This document shows, piece by piece, positions 1 through 10,273 of a stretch of 64,000 nucleotides of DNA; position 1 is the stretch's first letter; each line of letters begins with the position of its first letter. Made by a program: the position numbers and the translations under genes. The stretch lies in the NCBI RefSeq assembly GCF_038002965.1, contig NZ_JBBOOE010000001.1, positions 260,501 through 324,500 of the forward strand, in the 5' to 3' direction. Under the pieces are notes generated by a model that saw only the letters and a program-made list of their open reading frames with translations, had not been told where the DNA came from and ran no database searches. Source of the DNA: Robertmurraya sp. FSL R5-0851. GTDB lineage: Bacteria > Bacillota > Bacilli > Bacillales > Cytobacillaceae.

Positions 1-115
1 CTAGTGGCGATAGCGAAAAGGTCACACCCGTTCCCATACCGAACACGGAAGTTAAGCTTTTCAGCGCCGATGGTAGTTGAGGGTTTCCCTCTGTGAGAGT
101 AGGACGTCGCTAGGC
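1..115 (+). rRNA. rrf: 5S ribosomal RNA
   Basis: The sequence matches the Bacillus 5S rRNA core, including GTCACACCCGTTCCCATACC and CCGAACACGGAAGTTAAGC, and ends in GACGTCGCTAGGC. Its first nine bases (CTAGTGGCG) pair with CGTCGCTAG near the 3' end, forming the closing helix. The window starts at or within a base or two of the 5' end, so the gene is essentially complete. It is the last rRNA of an rrn operon whose 16S and 23S genes lie outside the window, and it is followed closely by two tRNA genes. Confidence 0.95.
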
Positions 116-141
116 TGTATTACAGATTTAATTATTATTGT

Positions 142-215
<74 letters not shown>

Positions 216-257
216 TTATTGAAAGTTATTTTTCAAGTTTCACTTGAAAAAAACTCT

Positions 258-333
258 GGTCCCGTGGTGTAGCGGTTAACATGCCTGCCTGTCACGCAGG
301 AGATCGCCGGTTCGATCCCGGTCGGGACCGCCA
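258..333 (+). tRNA. tRNA-Asp (GTC)
   Basis: The acceptor stem GGTCCCG pairs with CGGGACC, the anticodon loop CTGTCAC carries GTC, the T arm is CCGGTTCGATCCCGG, and CCA is encoded at the 3' end. It is the last gene of the rrn-tRNA transcript; a terminator-like hairpin follows about 20 nt downstream. Confidence 0.95.
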
Positions 334-354
334 TTTTCATATTTTAGTAGAACC

Positions 355-387
355 AAACGAACCAAATGGATTCGTTTTTTTGTTTTT
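355..387 (+). terminator. rho-independent terminator of the rrn-tRNA operon
   Basis: A hairpin with arms AAACGAACC and GGATTCGTTT around an AAAT loop is followed by a run of T residues. It sits directly after tRNA-Asp. The stretch from here to the next hairpin at 597 has no ORF with a ribosome binding site and no RNA that I recognise. Confidence 0.75.
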
Positions 388-596
388 TCGAGGGATTTCC
401 TAATAAAAGACGATAATTTTGGCGATTATAGATAGAAAACAGTGTGGAATTTGGTTGCGTACACTTAAAGCTCCATAAAAATGAACGTTACTGGTGTATT
501 TACTTGCAATTCTCGAGATATATTTGCGATCCCATGTACATACATATCCCCTTTTTGCTCATTTTTTTAAAATCATGTACACTTATAAGAGACTAG

Positions 597-624
597 CCTT
601 AGGAATCTGTCCTAAGGTTTTTTT
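597..624 (+). terminator. hairpin with T run directly upstream of tsaE
   Basis: CCTTAGGA and TCCTAAGG form a perfect 8-bp stem with a 5-nt loop, followed by TTTTTTT. It has the form of an intrinsic terminator and ends 24 nt before the tsaE start. It may end an upstream transcript or act as an attenuator. No T-box or known riboswitch motif is visible in the 200 nt before it. Confidence 0.7.
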
Positions 625-648
625 ATAAAAGATTGGGTGATGAATTCA

Positions 649-1104
649 ATGAACGAATACATAGTAAGAACAAACAGTACGGAAGAGACTTTACAATTTT
701 CAAAGGAACTGGCACAGAAGCTTCAACCAGGAGATGTGATTACATTAGAAGGTGACCTTGGTGCAGGTAAGACGACGTTTACTAAAGGACTCGCAGTGGG
801 ACTGGATATTAACAAAAACGTTAGTAGTCCTACTTTTACTATAATAAAAGAATATAACGGAAGACTTCCACTTTACCATATGGATGTGTATCGATTGGAG
901 GATTCTGACGAAGACTTGGGCTTTGATGAATATTTTGAAGGACAGGGAGTAACGGTTGTGGAGTGGGCTCATCTGATTGAAGACCAACTACCGGAAGAAC
1001 TTCTACAAATCAAGATTTCTCATGGGGAAGAGAATTCTCGTAACTTAACGATAACGCCAAAAGGAAAACGATATGAAATGCTTTGTAAGGAGCTATTTGC
1101 CTAA
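649..1104 (+). CDS. tsaE: tRNA threonylcarbamoyladenosine biosynthesis ATPase TsaE
   Basis: TsaE is the P-loop ATPase that drives turnover of the TsaB-TsaD complex making N6-threonylcarbamoyladenosine at position 37 of ANN-decoding tRNAs. Visible motifs are the Walker A loop GDLGAGKT near residue 38, the family signature SPTFTIIKEY, and VEWAHLIEDQLP. In-frame starts exist at 637 (GTG) and 640 (ATG). The ATG at 649 is preferred because GGTGAT lies 7 nt before it and the N terminus then aligns with B. subtilis YdiB. It overlaps tsaB by one base (TAATG), indicating translational coupling. Confidence 0.93.
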   Translation: MNEYIVRTNSTEETLQFSKELAQKLQPGDVITLEGDLGAGKTTFTKGLAVGLDINKNVSSPTFTIIKEYNGRLPLYHMDVYRLEDSDEDLGFDEYFEGQGVTVVEWAHLIEDQLPEELLQIKISHGEENSRNLTITPKGKRYEMLCKELFA

Positions 1105-1811
1105 TGAAAGTACTAGCTATAGATACATCCAATTATCCACTGGGGATTGCCTTAATAGATAACCAACAAGTGATTGGGGAGTATATAACGAATATTAAAA
1201 AGAATCATTCGATCCGTGTGATGCCAGCGATTGAAAACCTATGCAGGGAATGTGAAGTTAAGCCAGCAGACCTAGAGAAAATTGTCGTCGCTGAAGGTCC
1301 TGGTTCTTATACGGGAGTTCGTATAGGAGTAACGATCGCGAAAACATTAGCGTGGACCTTACAAATTCCGCTTGTTGGGGTTTCAAGCATAGAAGTGTTA
1401 GCGGCATCAGCTGCACGGTACTTCCCAGGCAATGTGGCTCCATTATTTGACGCTAGAAGAGGACAAGTCTATACCGGTCTATATCGCTTCCAAAATGGCG
1501 CACTCGAAAAAGTTAAAAAAGACCAACTGGTATTAGCTAAAGATTGGGCAGAGCAGTTAAAGGAGATGTCAGAGCCTGTTTTATTTGTTGGCAATGATGT
1601 CCCTATTCACAAGGAAGTACTAGTGAGTATTATGGGAGATCAAGCAAGATTTGCTCACTACACTGAACATAATCCACGTCCTGGTGAGCTAGCTCATTTA
1701 GGGGTCAATCGAGAACCCGTTGATGTGCACAGCTTTGTGCCAAATTATATTCGGTTAGCTGAAGCTGAAGCGAAATGGCTAGAAGGGAAGAAAGAAAATG
1801 ATGCAAAATGA
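1104..1811 (+). CDS. tsaB: tRNA threonylcarbamoyladenosine biosynthesis protein TsaB
   Basis: TsaB is an ASKHA-fold protein that forms the scaffold heterodimer with the catalytic TsaD in t6A synthesis. The N terminus MKVLAIDTSNYPLGIAL and the motif VAEGPGSYTGVRIGV (residues about 62-76) are diagnostic. At 235 aa it is the usual length for Bacillus YdiC. It overlaps tsaE by one base and rimI by 14 bases, so the four genes tsaE-tsaB-rimI-tsaD form one tightly coupled operon. Confidence 0.93.
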   Translation: MKVLAIDTSNYPLGIALIDNQQVIGEYITNIKKNHSIRVMPAIENLCRECEVKPADLEKIVVAEGPGSYTGVRIGVTIAKTLAWTLQIPLVGVSSIEVLAASAARYFPGNVAPLFDARRGQVYTGLYRFQNGALEKVKKDQLVLAKDWAEQLKEMSEPVLFVGNDVPIHKEVLVSIMGDQARFAHYTEHNPRPGELAHLGVNREPVDVHSFVPNYIRLAEAEAKWLEGKKENDAK

Positions 1812-2274
1812 AGAGACTCACTCATTATCTGATTCCTTTGTGTTTCGATATATGAAGGAAGAAGATATCGATCAAATTTTAAAAATTGAGGAGCTTTCAT
1901 TTGCAACGCCTTGGACAAGGCAGTCATTTGAGAATGAGTTGAATTTAAATCAATTTGCTGTCTATCTGGTCTTAGAAAAGGAAGGACAAATTGTAGGTTA
2001 TTGTGGCATGTGGTTGATTGTTGATGAGGCGCATATTACAAACATAGCGGTCTTACCTGAATTTCGTGGGCAAAAGCTTGGAGAAGGGATCCTTCGTATG
2101 ATCATGGAGGTTGCAAAAAAAAGGGGTGCAAAATCGATGACACTGGAGGTACGTGTGTCAAACACAGTGGCACAATCGTTGTACCGTAAGCTCGGCTTTA
2201 TGAACGGTGGAATACGCAAGAATTATTATACTGATAACTATGAGGATGCATTAGTCATGTGGGTGACAATATGA
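1798..2274 (+). CDS. rimI: ribosomal protein S18-alanine N-acetyltransferase RimI
   Basis: This is a GNAT-family N-acetyltransferase; the characterised homologue acetylates the N-terminal alanine of ribosomal protein S18. The acetyl-CoA binding loop is visible as [15 protein letters not shown] (about residues 80-94), and the family C-terminal signature [14 protein letters not shown] is present. Two adjacent ATG codons at 1798 and 1801 are possible starts after AGAAGGGAAG. The gene sits between tsaB and tsaD in the order seen in B. subtilis (ydiD) and overlaps both. Confidence 0.88.
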   Translation: MMQNEETHSLSDSFVFRYMKEEDIDQILKIEELSFATPWTRQSFENELNLNQFAVYLVLEKEGQIVGYCGMWLIVDEAHITNIAVLPEFRGQKLGEGILRMIMEVAKKRGAKSMTLEVRVSNTVAQSLYRKLGFMNGGIRKNYYTDNYEDALVMWVTI

Positions 2275-3296
2275 GTGAGAAAAATCAATATATATTAGGG
2301 ATCGAAACAAGCTGTGATGAAACAGCTGTTGCGATTGTAAAAGATGGACATGAAATAATAGCAAATATCGTTGCGTCGCAAATTGAAAGCCATAAGCGCT
2401 TCGGTGGAGTCGTTCCTGAGATTGCTTCTCGTCATCATGTCGAGCAAATTACGATTGTCATAGAAGAAGCGATGCGAGTGGCTGAATTACAGTTTTCAGA
2501 TATTGATGCGATTGCTGTAACGGAAGGGCCAGGACTTGTCGGAGCCTTATTAATAGGGGTGAACGCAGCCAAGGCGCTGAGCTTTGCTCACGGTATTCCT
2601 CTTGTAGGAATTCACCATATCGCTGGTCATATTTATGCGAATCGCTTGATAAAGGAAATGGAGTTTCCACTGTTATCACTGGTTGTCTCTGGTGGACATA
2701 CAGAGCTTGTTTATATGAAGGAACATGGCCATTTTGAGGTGATTGGAGAAACGAGAGACGATGCTGCGGGTGAAGCATATGATAAAGTCGCTAGGACGTT
2801 AAAAATGCCATATCCAGGCGGACCTCATATTGACCGATTAGCGGCGGTTGGCTCACCTATTATAGATTTACCGAGAGCCTGGTTAGAGGAAGGGTCCTAT
2901 GATTTTAGCTTCAGTGGATTAAAATCAGCAGTTATCAACACTGTCCACAATGCAGAGCAACGAGGAGAAGTGATTGCACCTGAAGATCTTGCTGCAAGTT
3001 TTCAACAAAGTGTGATCGATGTGTTGGTAACTAAGACGGTACGTGCGGCGAAACAATATTCTGTGAAGCAAGTGTTACTAGCAGGAGGAGTGGCTGCGAA
3101 TAAAGGACTGCGTAGCGCGCTAGAGAGAGAATTTGCTGCTAATGAAGGTGTAGAATTAATTATTCCTCCACTTTCTTTATGCACAGATAACGCAGCCATG
3201 ATAGCTGCTGCGGGAAGTGTTATGTATGAAAAAGGTCAAAGAAGTGACTTTACTTTAAACGCCAATCCTGGATTAGACCTATCTATCCACAACTAA
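2271..3296 (+). CDS. tsaD: tRNA N6-adenosine threonylcarbamoyltransferase TsaD
   Basis: TsaD transfers the threonylcarbamoyl group from threonylcarbamoyl-AMP to A37 of tRNA. The sequence has the ASKHA phosphate loop [14 protein letters not shown] at the N terminus, the metal-binding [10 protein letters not shown] around residue 108, and SGGHTELVY. The start at 2271 is chosen over an upstream GTG at 2259 because the protein then aligns with B. subtilis Gcp and forms an ATGA overlap with rimI. It is the last gene of the t6A operon and is followed by a terminator. Confidence 0.94.
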   Translation: MSEKNQYILGIETSCDETAVAIVKDGHEIIANIVASQIESHKRFGGVVPEIASRHHVEQITIVIEEAMRVAELQFSDIDAIAVTEGPGLVGALLIGVNAAKALSFAHGIPLVGIHHIAGHIYANRLIKEMEFPLLSLVVSGGHTELVYMKEHGHFEVIGETRDDAAGEAYDKVARTLKMPYPGGPHIDRLAAVGSPIIDLPRAWLEEGSYDFSFSGLKSAVINTVHNAEQRGEVIAPEDLAASFQQSVIDVLVTKTVRAAKQYSVKQVLLAGGVAANKGLRSALEREFAANEGVELIIPPLSLCTDNAAMIAAAGSVMYEKGQRSDFTLNANPGLDLSIHN

Positions 3297-3310
3297 TAAC
3301 TTTAGGAAAA

Positions 3311-3341
3311 AGTCCCTATCACATGATAGGGGCTATTTTTT
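3311..3341 (+). terminator. terminator of the tsaEB-rimI-tsaD operon
   Basis: An inverted repeat AGTCCCTATC / GATAGGGGCT with a 4-nt loop is followed by ATTTTTTG, about 15 nt after the tsaD stop codon. Confidence 0.85.
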
Positions 3342-3474
3342 GTGTATAAACACTATTTCGACAAGTTTCACTGTGGGTAATGTGGATAAAATAAACTAAA
3401 ATTGTGGATAATGTGGGAAACCCTGTGGAAAGCTCATATAAAAACAATTTAGCTGTGAACAAAATTGTGGAAAG
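3341..3474 (+). promoter_or_regulatory. cluster of DnaA-box-like 9-mers
   Basis: Eight 9-mers resembling TGTGGATAA (complement TTATCCACA) lie in one orientation. Two are perfect, at 3381-3389 and 3403-3411. TGTGTATAA is at 3341, TGTGGGTAA at 3372, and TGTGAACAA at 3454. More degenerate copies are at 3412, 3424 and 3466. No ORF is present. The region lies between the convergent tsaD and ydiF genes. From memory, the equivalent gcp-ydiF interval of B. subtilis is one of the reported oriC-proximal DnaA-box clusters. The role is likely DnaA binding or titration, not a promoter. Confidence 0.75.
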
Positions 3475-3506
3475 GAAAAAACCGGGATAGATTCTTCCTC
3501 CCGGTT
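3474..3506 (-). terminator. terminator of the ydiF-like ABC-F gene
   Basis: Read on the minus strand, AACCGGGA and TCCCGGTT form an 8-bp stem followed by TTTTTTCC, 8 to 9 nt after the TAA stop of the ABC-F gene. Confidence 0.8.
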
Positions 3507-3514
3507 CTTTACGC

Positions 3515-5437
3515 TTATTCAGCCAGTTCACTCCATTCTTCTAGTAACTCATCTAATTGGAGTTTGGCTGTTTCCGTTTCTTCATTAATTTTAAGCACTC
3601 TTTCGTGATCTTGAAAAATTTCTGGATCACAAAGCAATGTATTATTTTTTTCAATCGTTTCTTCAAGCTTTTCAATTAAGCCCTCAATTTCTTCGATGCG
3701 TCGCTTTCGTTGGCGCTCTAATTTCTTGGCTTCCTTATCGATTTGATACGTATTTTTTTCTGGAGAAGCAGCTATGGTAGCGGCAGCCTTTTCTGCTTGT
3801 TCAATGGCTTTAAGCTCTTCTTGTTCTAGCTTCTTTTCCACGTAATAATCGTAATCCCCAAGATACTCAACAGCCGCGGTTTTACTAAGCTCAATCACCT
3901 TTGTAGCAATGCGATTAATAAAGTATCGATCATGAGAAACAAAAAGAATCGTACCTGGATAATCCACAAGCGCGTTTTCTAATATTTCCTTACTGTCTAA
4001 GTCCAGATGGTTGGTAGGTTCATCTAGTATAAGAAGATTCGCCTTTTGCATCATGAGCTTAGCTAGTGCTAAACGTGCTTTCTCCCCACCGCTTAGAGTG
4101 GAAACCGTTTTTAATACATCGTCGCCGGTAAATAAGAAATTCCCTAGTACCGTGCGGATTTCCTTTTCACTTTTCAGAGGGTATTCGTCCCAAAGCTCAT
4201 TTAACACTCGCTTGTTTGAAGTAAGAGCTGCTTGTTCCTGGTCATAATAGCCAATGCTAACATTGGAGCCGTAATGAACTTGTCCTTCTAACGGTTGTAA
4301 CGTACCTTGGATGGTTTTGAGTAAGGTTGATTTTCCAATCCCATTTGGTCCAACTAAGGCAACGGAATCTCCTCTAGTAATTCGGAGGGAAAGTTCCTCA
4401 GCTATTCGTTCATCATGATAACCAACTGCTAGGGAGTGGACATTTAACACTTCATTGCCACTTTGCTTTTCAATATCAAAACCGAAGGAGGCGGACTTTT
4501 CATCTCCAAGAGGTTTGTCCATAACTTGCATTCTCTCAAGCGTCTTCCTTCTACTTTGGGCTCGCTTGGTGGTCGATGCACGAGCAAGATTTTTTTGAAT
4601 AAAGTCCTGTAGTTTGGCTATTTCATCTTGTTGTTTCTCGTATTGTTTGAGATCACGCTCGTAGTTTTCGGCTTTTTGTTCAAGATAAGAGCTGTAGTTT
4701 CCTGAGAATTTGCTGATTTGATTCCTAGAAATTTCGTACACTTGATTGACCACTTTGTCTAAAAAGTAGCGATCGTGGGATACGATTAAGATGGCACCTG
4801 AGTAGCCAGTAAGATATTGCTCTAGCCAAGACAACGTATCGATATCTAAATGGTTGGTAGGTTCGTCCAAGATAAGAATATCAGGCTTGGTTAATAACAA
4901 CTTCGCAAGAGCTAAACGAGTTTTCTGGCCACCACTTAAGCTATCAATTTTCGTAGAGTAATCGAATGAGTGGAAGTTCAAGCCATGTAGGACAGAACGT
5001 ATATCTGACTCGTACTGGTAGCCCCCATTCTCCTTAAACTCATTTTGGAGATGGTCATATTCCTTGATTGTTCGCTCGTACAAAGTAGCATCTTCAAATA
5101 CGGTAGGATCAGCCATTTTTTCCTCAAGCTTACGAAGTTCCCGCTCTTGTTTCATGACATGTTCAAACACGGTAAGCATTTCTTCCCAAATGGATAATCC
5201 GGAAACAAGACCTGTGTTCTGAGCCAAGTACCCGATCGTTACATGTTTGGGCTTGATTAAATCACCTGATTCATAGGAAAGGTGACCGGCAATAATCTTG
5301 AGTAATGTAGATTTCCCGGCCCCGTTTCTACCTACTAAGGCAATACGGTCTCTTGTTTGAACTTCTAGTTTTATATTCGATAAAATAAGGTCAGCCCCAT
5401 AAGACTTGGAAAGCTGGTTTACTTGTAGTAGTATCAT
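3515..5437 (-). CDS. ydiF: ABC-F family ATPase (YdiF-like)
   Basis: This 640-aa protein has two tandem ABC domains and no membrane segments, the architecture of ABC-F proteins that act on the ribosome. Domain 1 has Walker A GRNGAGKST and signature LSGGQKTRLALAKLL; domain 2 has GPNGIGKST and LSGGEKARLALAKLM. The linker is rich in charged residues, and a C-terminal coiled coil spans about residues 555-640. The start at 5437 is chosen over one 39 nt upstream because AGAGGTGA lies 6 nt before it. The gene points toward tsaD and is divergent from moaC. Confidence 0.92.
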   Translation of the reverse strand: MILLQVNQLSKSYGADLILSNIKLEVQTRDRIALVGRNGAGKSTLLKIIAGHLSYESGDLIKPKHVTIGYLAQNTGLVSGLSIWEEMLTVFEHVMKQERELRKLEEKMADPTVFEDATLYERTIKEYDHLQNEFKENGGYQYESDIRSVLHGLNFHSFDYSTKIDSLSGGQKTRLALAKLLLTKPDILILDEPTNHLDIDTLSWLEQYLTGYSGAILIVSHDRYFLDKVVNQVYEISRNQISKFSGNYSSYLEQKAENYERDLKQYEKQQDEIAKLQDFIQKNLARASTTKRAQSRRKTLERMQVMDKPLGDEKSASFGFDIEKQSGNEVLNVHSLAVGYHDERIAEELSLRITRGDSVALVGPNGIGKSTLLKTIQGTLQPLEGQVHYGSNVSIGYYDQEQAALTSNKRVLNELWDEYPLKSEKEIRTVLGNFLFTGDDVLKTVSTLSGGEKARLALAKLMMQKANLLILDEPTNHLDLDSKEILENALVDYPGTILFVSHDRYFINRIATKVIELSKTAAVEYLGDYDYYVEKKLEQEELKAIEQAEKAAATIAASPEKNTYQIDKEAKKLERQRKRRIEEIEGLIEKLEETIEKNNTLLCDPEIFQDHERVLKINEETETAKLQLDELLEEWSELAE

Positions 5438-5576
5438 TGATTTCACCTCTATACTTCTACGGTTAGTGTATCGCATTCAATACGGATGAGCAATGATATG
5501 AGTTGTGAACTATGTTACAATGTTTTCACACAAAATGAGGAAAATAGTGTATGATTTTGAAAGAGGTGTATAATAG

Positions 5577-6071
5577 ATGTCAGAGTTCACTCATTTTAAT
5601 AAAGAAGGCAGAGCAAAAATGGTAGATGTGAGTGATAAGCCCGAAACGGTACGGACGGCCATTGCCCACTCTAGTATCACAGTTAATCAAGAGATATATG
5701 ATCGAATCACACATAACCAAATGAAAAAGGGGGATGTGTTAGCAGTCGCACAGGTTGCAGCTGTTATGGCTAGTAAAAAAACATGGGATATTATTCCAAT
5801 GTGTCACCCTATTCCACTCACAGGTGTTGATATTTCTTTTGATTGGGAATCAGATAACAATTGCCATACTCTACATATTTCTGCTAGTGTAAAGACAAAA
5901 GGGAATACAGGTGTAGAAATGGAAGCGTTAACAGCTGCTTCTGTTTGCGCGCTTACCGTGTATGATATGTGTAAAGCAGTAGATAAAGGAATGGTTATCG
6001 GGAAAACATACCTGGTTGAAAAGACAGGTGGTAAAAACGGTGACTTTAAGAGAGAAGAGAGACTATATTAG
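5577..6071 (+). CDS. moaC: cyclic pyranopterin monophosphate synthase MoaC
   Basis: MoaC converts 3',8-cyclo-7,8-dihydro-GTP to cyclic pyranopterin monophosphate, the first intermediate of molybdenum cofactor synthesis. Signature segments are [12 protein letters not shown] (about residues 74-85), [13 protein letters not shown] and [15 protein letters not shown]. Its 164-aa length is typical. AGAGGTG precedes the ATG by about 9 nt. It is 27 nt upstream of rex and probably co-transcribed with it, as in other Bacilli. Confidence 0.95.
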   Translation: MSEFTHFNKEGRAKMVDVSDKPETVRTAIAHSSITVNQEIYDRITHNQMKKGDVLAVAQVAAVMASKKTWDIIPMCHPIPLTGVDISFDWESDNNCHTLHISASVKTKGNTGVEMEALTAASVCALTVYDMCKAVDKGMVIGKTYLVEKTGGKNGDFKREERLY

Positions 6072-6098
6072 TTAAAGGTAGAAGGTAGGGGAAGAACG

Positions 6099-6758
6099 AT
6101 GAGTAATGAATCAATGAAAATCCCACAAGCAACGGCGAAAAGACTACCATTGTATTATCGCTTTTTAAATAGTTTACACTCATCAGGAAAGCAACGCGTT
6201 TCATCGGCTGAACTAAGTGAGGCGGTGAAGGTCGATTCTGCAACAATCCGAAGAGATTTTTCATACTTTGGAGCCTTAGGTAAAAAGGGATACGGTTACA
6301 ATGTAAACTATTTATTATCCTTTTTCCGTAAAACACTCGACCAAGATGAATTAACGAAGGTTGCGTTAATTGGGGTCGGGAATCTTGGGACAGCATTTTT
6401 AAACTATAACTTCTTAAAGAATAATAATACCAAAATTGCGGTTGCATTTGATGTGATAGAAGAGAAGGTAGGCACAAAAATTGGTGAAGTGCCCGTCTAC
6501 CATATGGATGATCTAGAAGAAGTTATTGAAAAAGAAGACATTCAGGTCGCGATATTAACGGTTCCAGCACCGGTTGCACAATCCATTACCGATCGAATGG
6601 TTCAAGGATCGGTGAGAGGCATTTTAAACTTTACCCCGGCCCGATTAACGGTTCCCTCATCCATCAGGGTTCACCATATTGATCTGGCTATTGAGTTACA
6701 GTCACTGGTGTACTTTTTAAAGCATTATTCAATGGATGAAGAAATGGTAGAAGAATAA
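6099..6758 (+). CDS. rex: redox-sensing transcriptional repressor Rex
   Basis: Rex represses fermentative and respiratory genes and releases DNA when NADH/NAD+ rises. The N-terminal winged helix includes [10 protein letters not shown] and [13 protein letters not shown]. The Rossmann domain starts at [13 protein letters not shown] (about residue 89). The C-terminal domain-swap helix ends in [17 protein letters not shown] precedes the ATG. The protein is 219 aa, the usual length. tatAy and tatCy, which follow rex in B. subtilis, are absent here. Confidence 0.95.
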   Translation: MSNESMKIPQATAKRLPLYYRFLNSLHSSGKQRVSSAELSEAVKVDSATIRRDFSYFGALGKKGYGYNVNYLLSFFRKTLDQDELTKVALIGVGNLGTAFLNYNFLKNNNTKIAVAFDVIEEKVGTKIGEVPVYHMDDLEEVIEKEDIQVAILTVPAPVAQSITDRMVQGSVRGILNFTPARLTVPSSIRVHHIDLAIELQSLVYFLKHYSMDEEMVEE

Positions 6759-6764
6759 ACAGTA

Positions 6765-6796
6765 AGCCGCCCCTTAGTGGAGCGGCTATTTCTTTT
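6765..6796 (+). terminator. terminator of moaC-rex
   Basis: AGCCGC and GCGGCT pair, with an internal mismatch and further C-G pairs toward the loop, followed by ATTTCTTTT. The hairpin overlaps the end of the convergent ydiK gene. Confidence 0.65.
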
Positions 6797-6998
6797 GCTC
6801 TTTCTTGATCTCTTTAATTTTAAAATGTAAAAGAATCATCCGAATGCCTGAACCAATATCAAAGGTCGCTAGCAAGACAAGCAGGTAGGTGAAAAAGCCC
6901 CACTCTCCATTTTGCTGTAAGTCCTGTATGGCAAACACTGTGAACAGAGCACCTAAGATGATGTATATAATTCCTGAAAATAAAGGTGACTGTCTCAT
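6786..6998 (-). CDS. ydiK: YdiK-like small membrane protein (DUF4305)
   Basis: This is a 70-aa protein with two hydrophobic helices (about residues 8-25 and 34-56) and a Lys-rich C-terminal tail. Its N terminus MRQSPLFSGIIYIILGALFT and its position next to ydiL match YdiK of Bacilli (DUF4305). The function is unknown. Its ATG overlaps the TGA of ydiL by four bases, so translation is probably coupled to ydiL. Confidence 0.8.
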   Translation of the reverse strand: MRQSPLFSGIIYIILGALFTVFAIQDLQQNGEWGFFTYLLVLLATFDIGSGIRMILLHFKIKEIKKEQKK

Positions 6999-7732
6999 AA
7001 GAAGAATCCTCCAATAAAGCTTTGCATTTGTTCTGCTTGTTTGATTAATTTTTCTAAGTCTTCCTTAAATACGGATTGCACAAGAACAACGAACGTATTC
7101 ATCGATACGTGAGCAACGATCGGAACGAGAATCCGATTGGTTTTTACATACAAATACGCAAAGGTGAATCCCATTGCGGAATAAAGTAGAGTGTGCTCCG
7201 GCTCCATATGGGCAAAAGAAAAAATAACGGAGCTAAGCAAGGCTGATAGAAAAAAGTTAAATCGCTTATAAAAAGCCCCAAAAATGATCTTACGAAAAAC
7301 AATTTCTTCTAATATAGGACCAATCACTGAGCTCACGACAATCATAATAGGAAAGGACTCAATGATGCGTAGAATCTGTTGCGTATTTTCAGAACCAACA
7401 TCAATACCAATCAAACGTTCAATATTTGCAGCAAAGGCTTGGGCAAATAGGGCAAGAAAGACACCTGTGATAGACCAAAGGATCGATCGACCTAAGCTGG
7501 CTCCGCTTCTTACTTCATTTGTGTTTACCATCTCATTACGCAACAACATCAGGACAATCACAAGTGTGAGCGAAAAGCTTATGACAAGCCAAGTGACCCC
7601 TGCGAACCCTTGAGAGTGATGGGTTTCAAAACCAATCAGTTCTAGTATCAGAGAGGTGATAGGGACACCAATAAAGCTTGAAAGCTGCATAGCAATATAA
7701 GCAATTAATATAATCCAATATTCACGTTTCAA
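6995..7732 (-). CDS. ydiL: CPBP family intramembrane metalloprotease (YdiL-like)
   Basis: This polytopic membrane protein of 245 aa has the CPBP (Abi/CAAX protease) motifs: EEIVFRKIIFG with the paired glutamates, a later FSFAHM histidine motif and a third segment VAHVSMNTF. Such proteins are intramembrane metal-dependent endopeptidases, although the substrate of YdiL is not known. The start is TTG at 7732, with AAGGAGA 8 nt upstream. It forms a two-gene unit with ydiK and is divergent from groESL. Confidence 0.85.
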   Translation of the reverse strand: MKREYWIILIAYIAMQLSSFIGVPITSLILELIGFETHHSQGFAGVTWLVISFSLTLVIVLMLLRNEMVNTNEVRSGASLGRSILWSITGVFLALFAQAFAANIERLIGIDVGSENTQQILRIIESFPIMIVVSSVIGPILEEIVFRKIIFGAFYKRFNFFLSALLSSVIFSFAHMEPEHTLLYSAMGFTFAYLYVKTNRILVPIVAHVSMNTFVVLVQSVFKEDLEKLIKQAEQMQSFIGGFFL

Positions 7733-7968
7733 AACAAGTCTCCTTTTCCATCCAATATAGTTATTCTACTCGTAAACATCAGGTTGTATCAAATAAGAAG
7801 AATTATCGTCCGTATTTTAGCATTATATGGATAGAATAGGTGGAAAAGTACATACTTAGTAAGGTTGTACAATTAACAAGTTATGGGGGGACTTTTACAA
7901 AAAATTTATAAAAAAAAGCGGTTTCTCGCTTGCAAAAAAGGTAGAGATTCATTAATATAATAGTTGTG

Positions 7969-7995
7969 TTAGCACTCTAGTTAAGTGAGTGCTAA
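7969..7995 (+). promoter_or_regulatory. CIRCE operator (HrcA site) of groESL
   Basis: TTAGCACTC-N9-GAGTGCTAA is a perfect CIRCE element, the operator bound by HrcA. A perfect TATAAT lies just upstream at 7956-7961. A TTGCAA at 7930 is 20 nt before that -10, longer than usual, so the -35 is uncertain. The operator lies at the transcript start, so heat shock control of groESL through HrcA is expected. Confidence 0.97.
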
Positions 7996-8034
7996 TAATA
8001 AAAATCTTTCATATATTTGAGGAGGTTGTTTCAC

Positions 8035-8319
8035 TTGTTAAAGCCACTAGGTGATCGCATTGTAATTGAGCTAGTTGAAACGGAAGAAAAAACGGCAAGC
8101 GGTATTGTACTACCAGACTCTGCTAAAGAGAAGCCTCAAGAAGGCAAAGTAGTTGCTGTCGGCACTGGCCGCGTACTTGAAAGCGGTGAGCGTGTAGCTC
8201 TTGAAGTTTCTGTGGACGACCGCATTATCTTCTCAAAATACGCTGGCACAGAAGTGAAGTACGAAGGAAAAGAGTACTTAATTCTACGTGAAAACGATAT
8301 TCTTGCTATTCTTGGATAA
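8035..8319 (+). CDS. groES: co-chaperonin GroES
   Basis: GroES is the 10-kDa heptameric lid of the GroEL folding chamber. The protein (94 aa) starts [15 protein letters not shown] and contains [10 protein letters not shown] and [11 protein letters not shown], typical of Bacillus GroES. The start is TTG at 8035, placed 9 nt after GAGGAGG. A longer frame beginning at 8017 is rejected because it would start inside the ribosome binding site. It is the first gene of the CIRCE-controlled operon. Confidence 0.96.
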   Translation: MLKPLGDRIVIELVETEEKTASGIVLPDSAKEKPQEGKVVAVGTGRVLESGERVALEVSVDDRIIFSKYAGTEVKYEGKEYLILRENDILAILG

Positions 8320-8363
8320 GAGTAGAGATTTTCTTATTTAAAAACTAAACGAAGACAGAATAG

Positions 8364-10019
<1,656 letters not shown>

Positions 10020-10087
10020 TAAACGCCCTCAAACCCTTGATATATAAGGGCTTTATGTAAGATGAGAGTGGAATGTTAACAAATTAT

Positions 10088-10133
10088 AGAAGCTTCTCAT
10101 AAGTTGAGCCAACTTATGGGAAGCTTCTTTTTT
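10088..10133 (+). terminator. strong terminator downstream of groEL
   Basis: A long inverted repeat (AGAAGCTTC-CATAAGTTG arms with a short AGCC loop) ends in TTCTTTTTTA. A weaker CCCTT/AAGGG hairpin lies at about 10,034-10,052. The long hairpin resembles two others in this window, at 13,682 and 22,952. Confidence 0.85.
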
Positions 10134-10273
10134 ATATATGAAAGTTTAGTTGGAGGGATAAGAAAGTTACTTTTAGAGTAGTCGGCCCCGTTTCAAGTGT
10201 TCATATTAAGCACATGCGTGATAAAATGAAAAAATAAAAATGCGATGAAAAAGATGGCTAGTAAGGAGTTGCC

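Noticed and set aside
388..596. Possible riboswitch or T-box before tsaE
   Set aside because: Only the terminator hairpin is convincing; no T-box motif, specifier stem or known aptamer core was found.
5503..5530. TTGTGAAC and TTCACACAA near the ydiF-moaC divergent promoter as a Rex operator
   Set aside because: The half sites are not at the spacing of a Rex palindrome (TTGTGAA-N6-TTCACAA); autoregulation of moaC-rex is possible but not supported.
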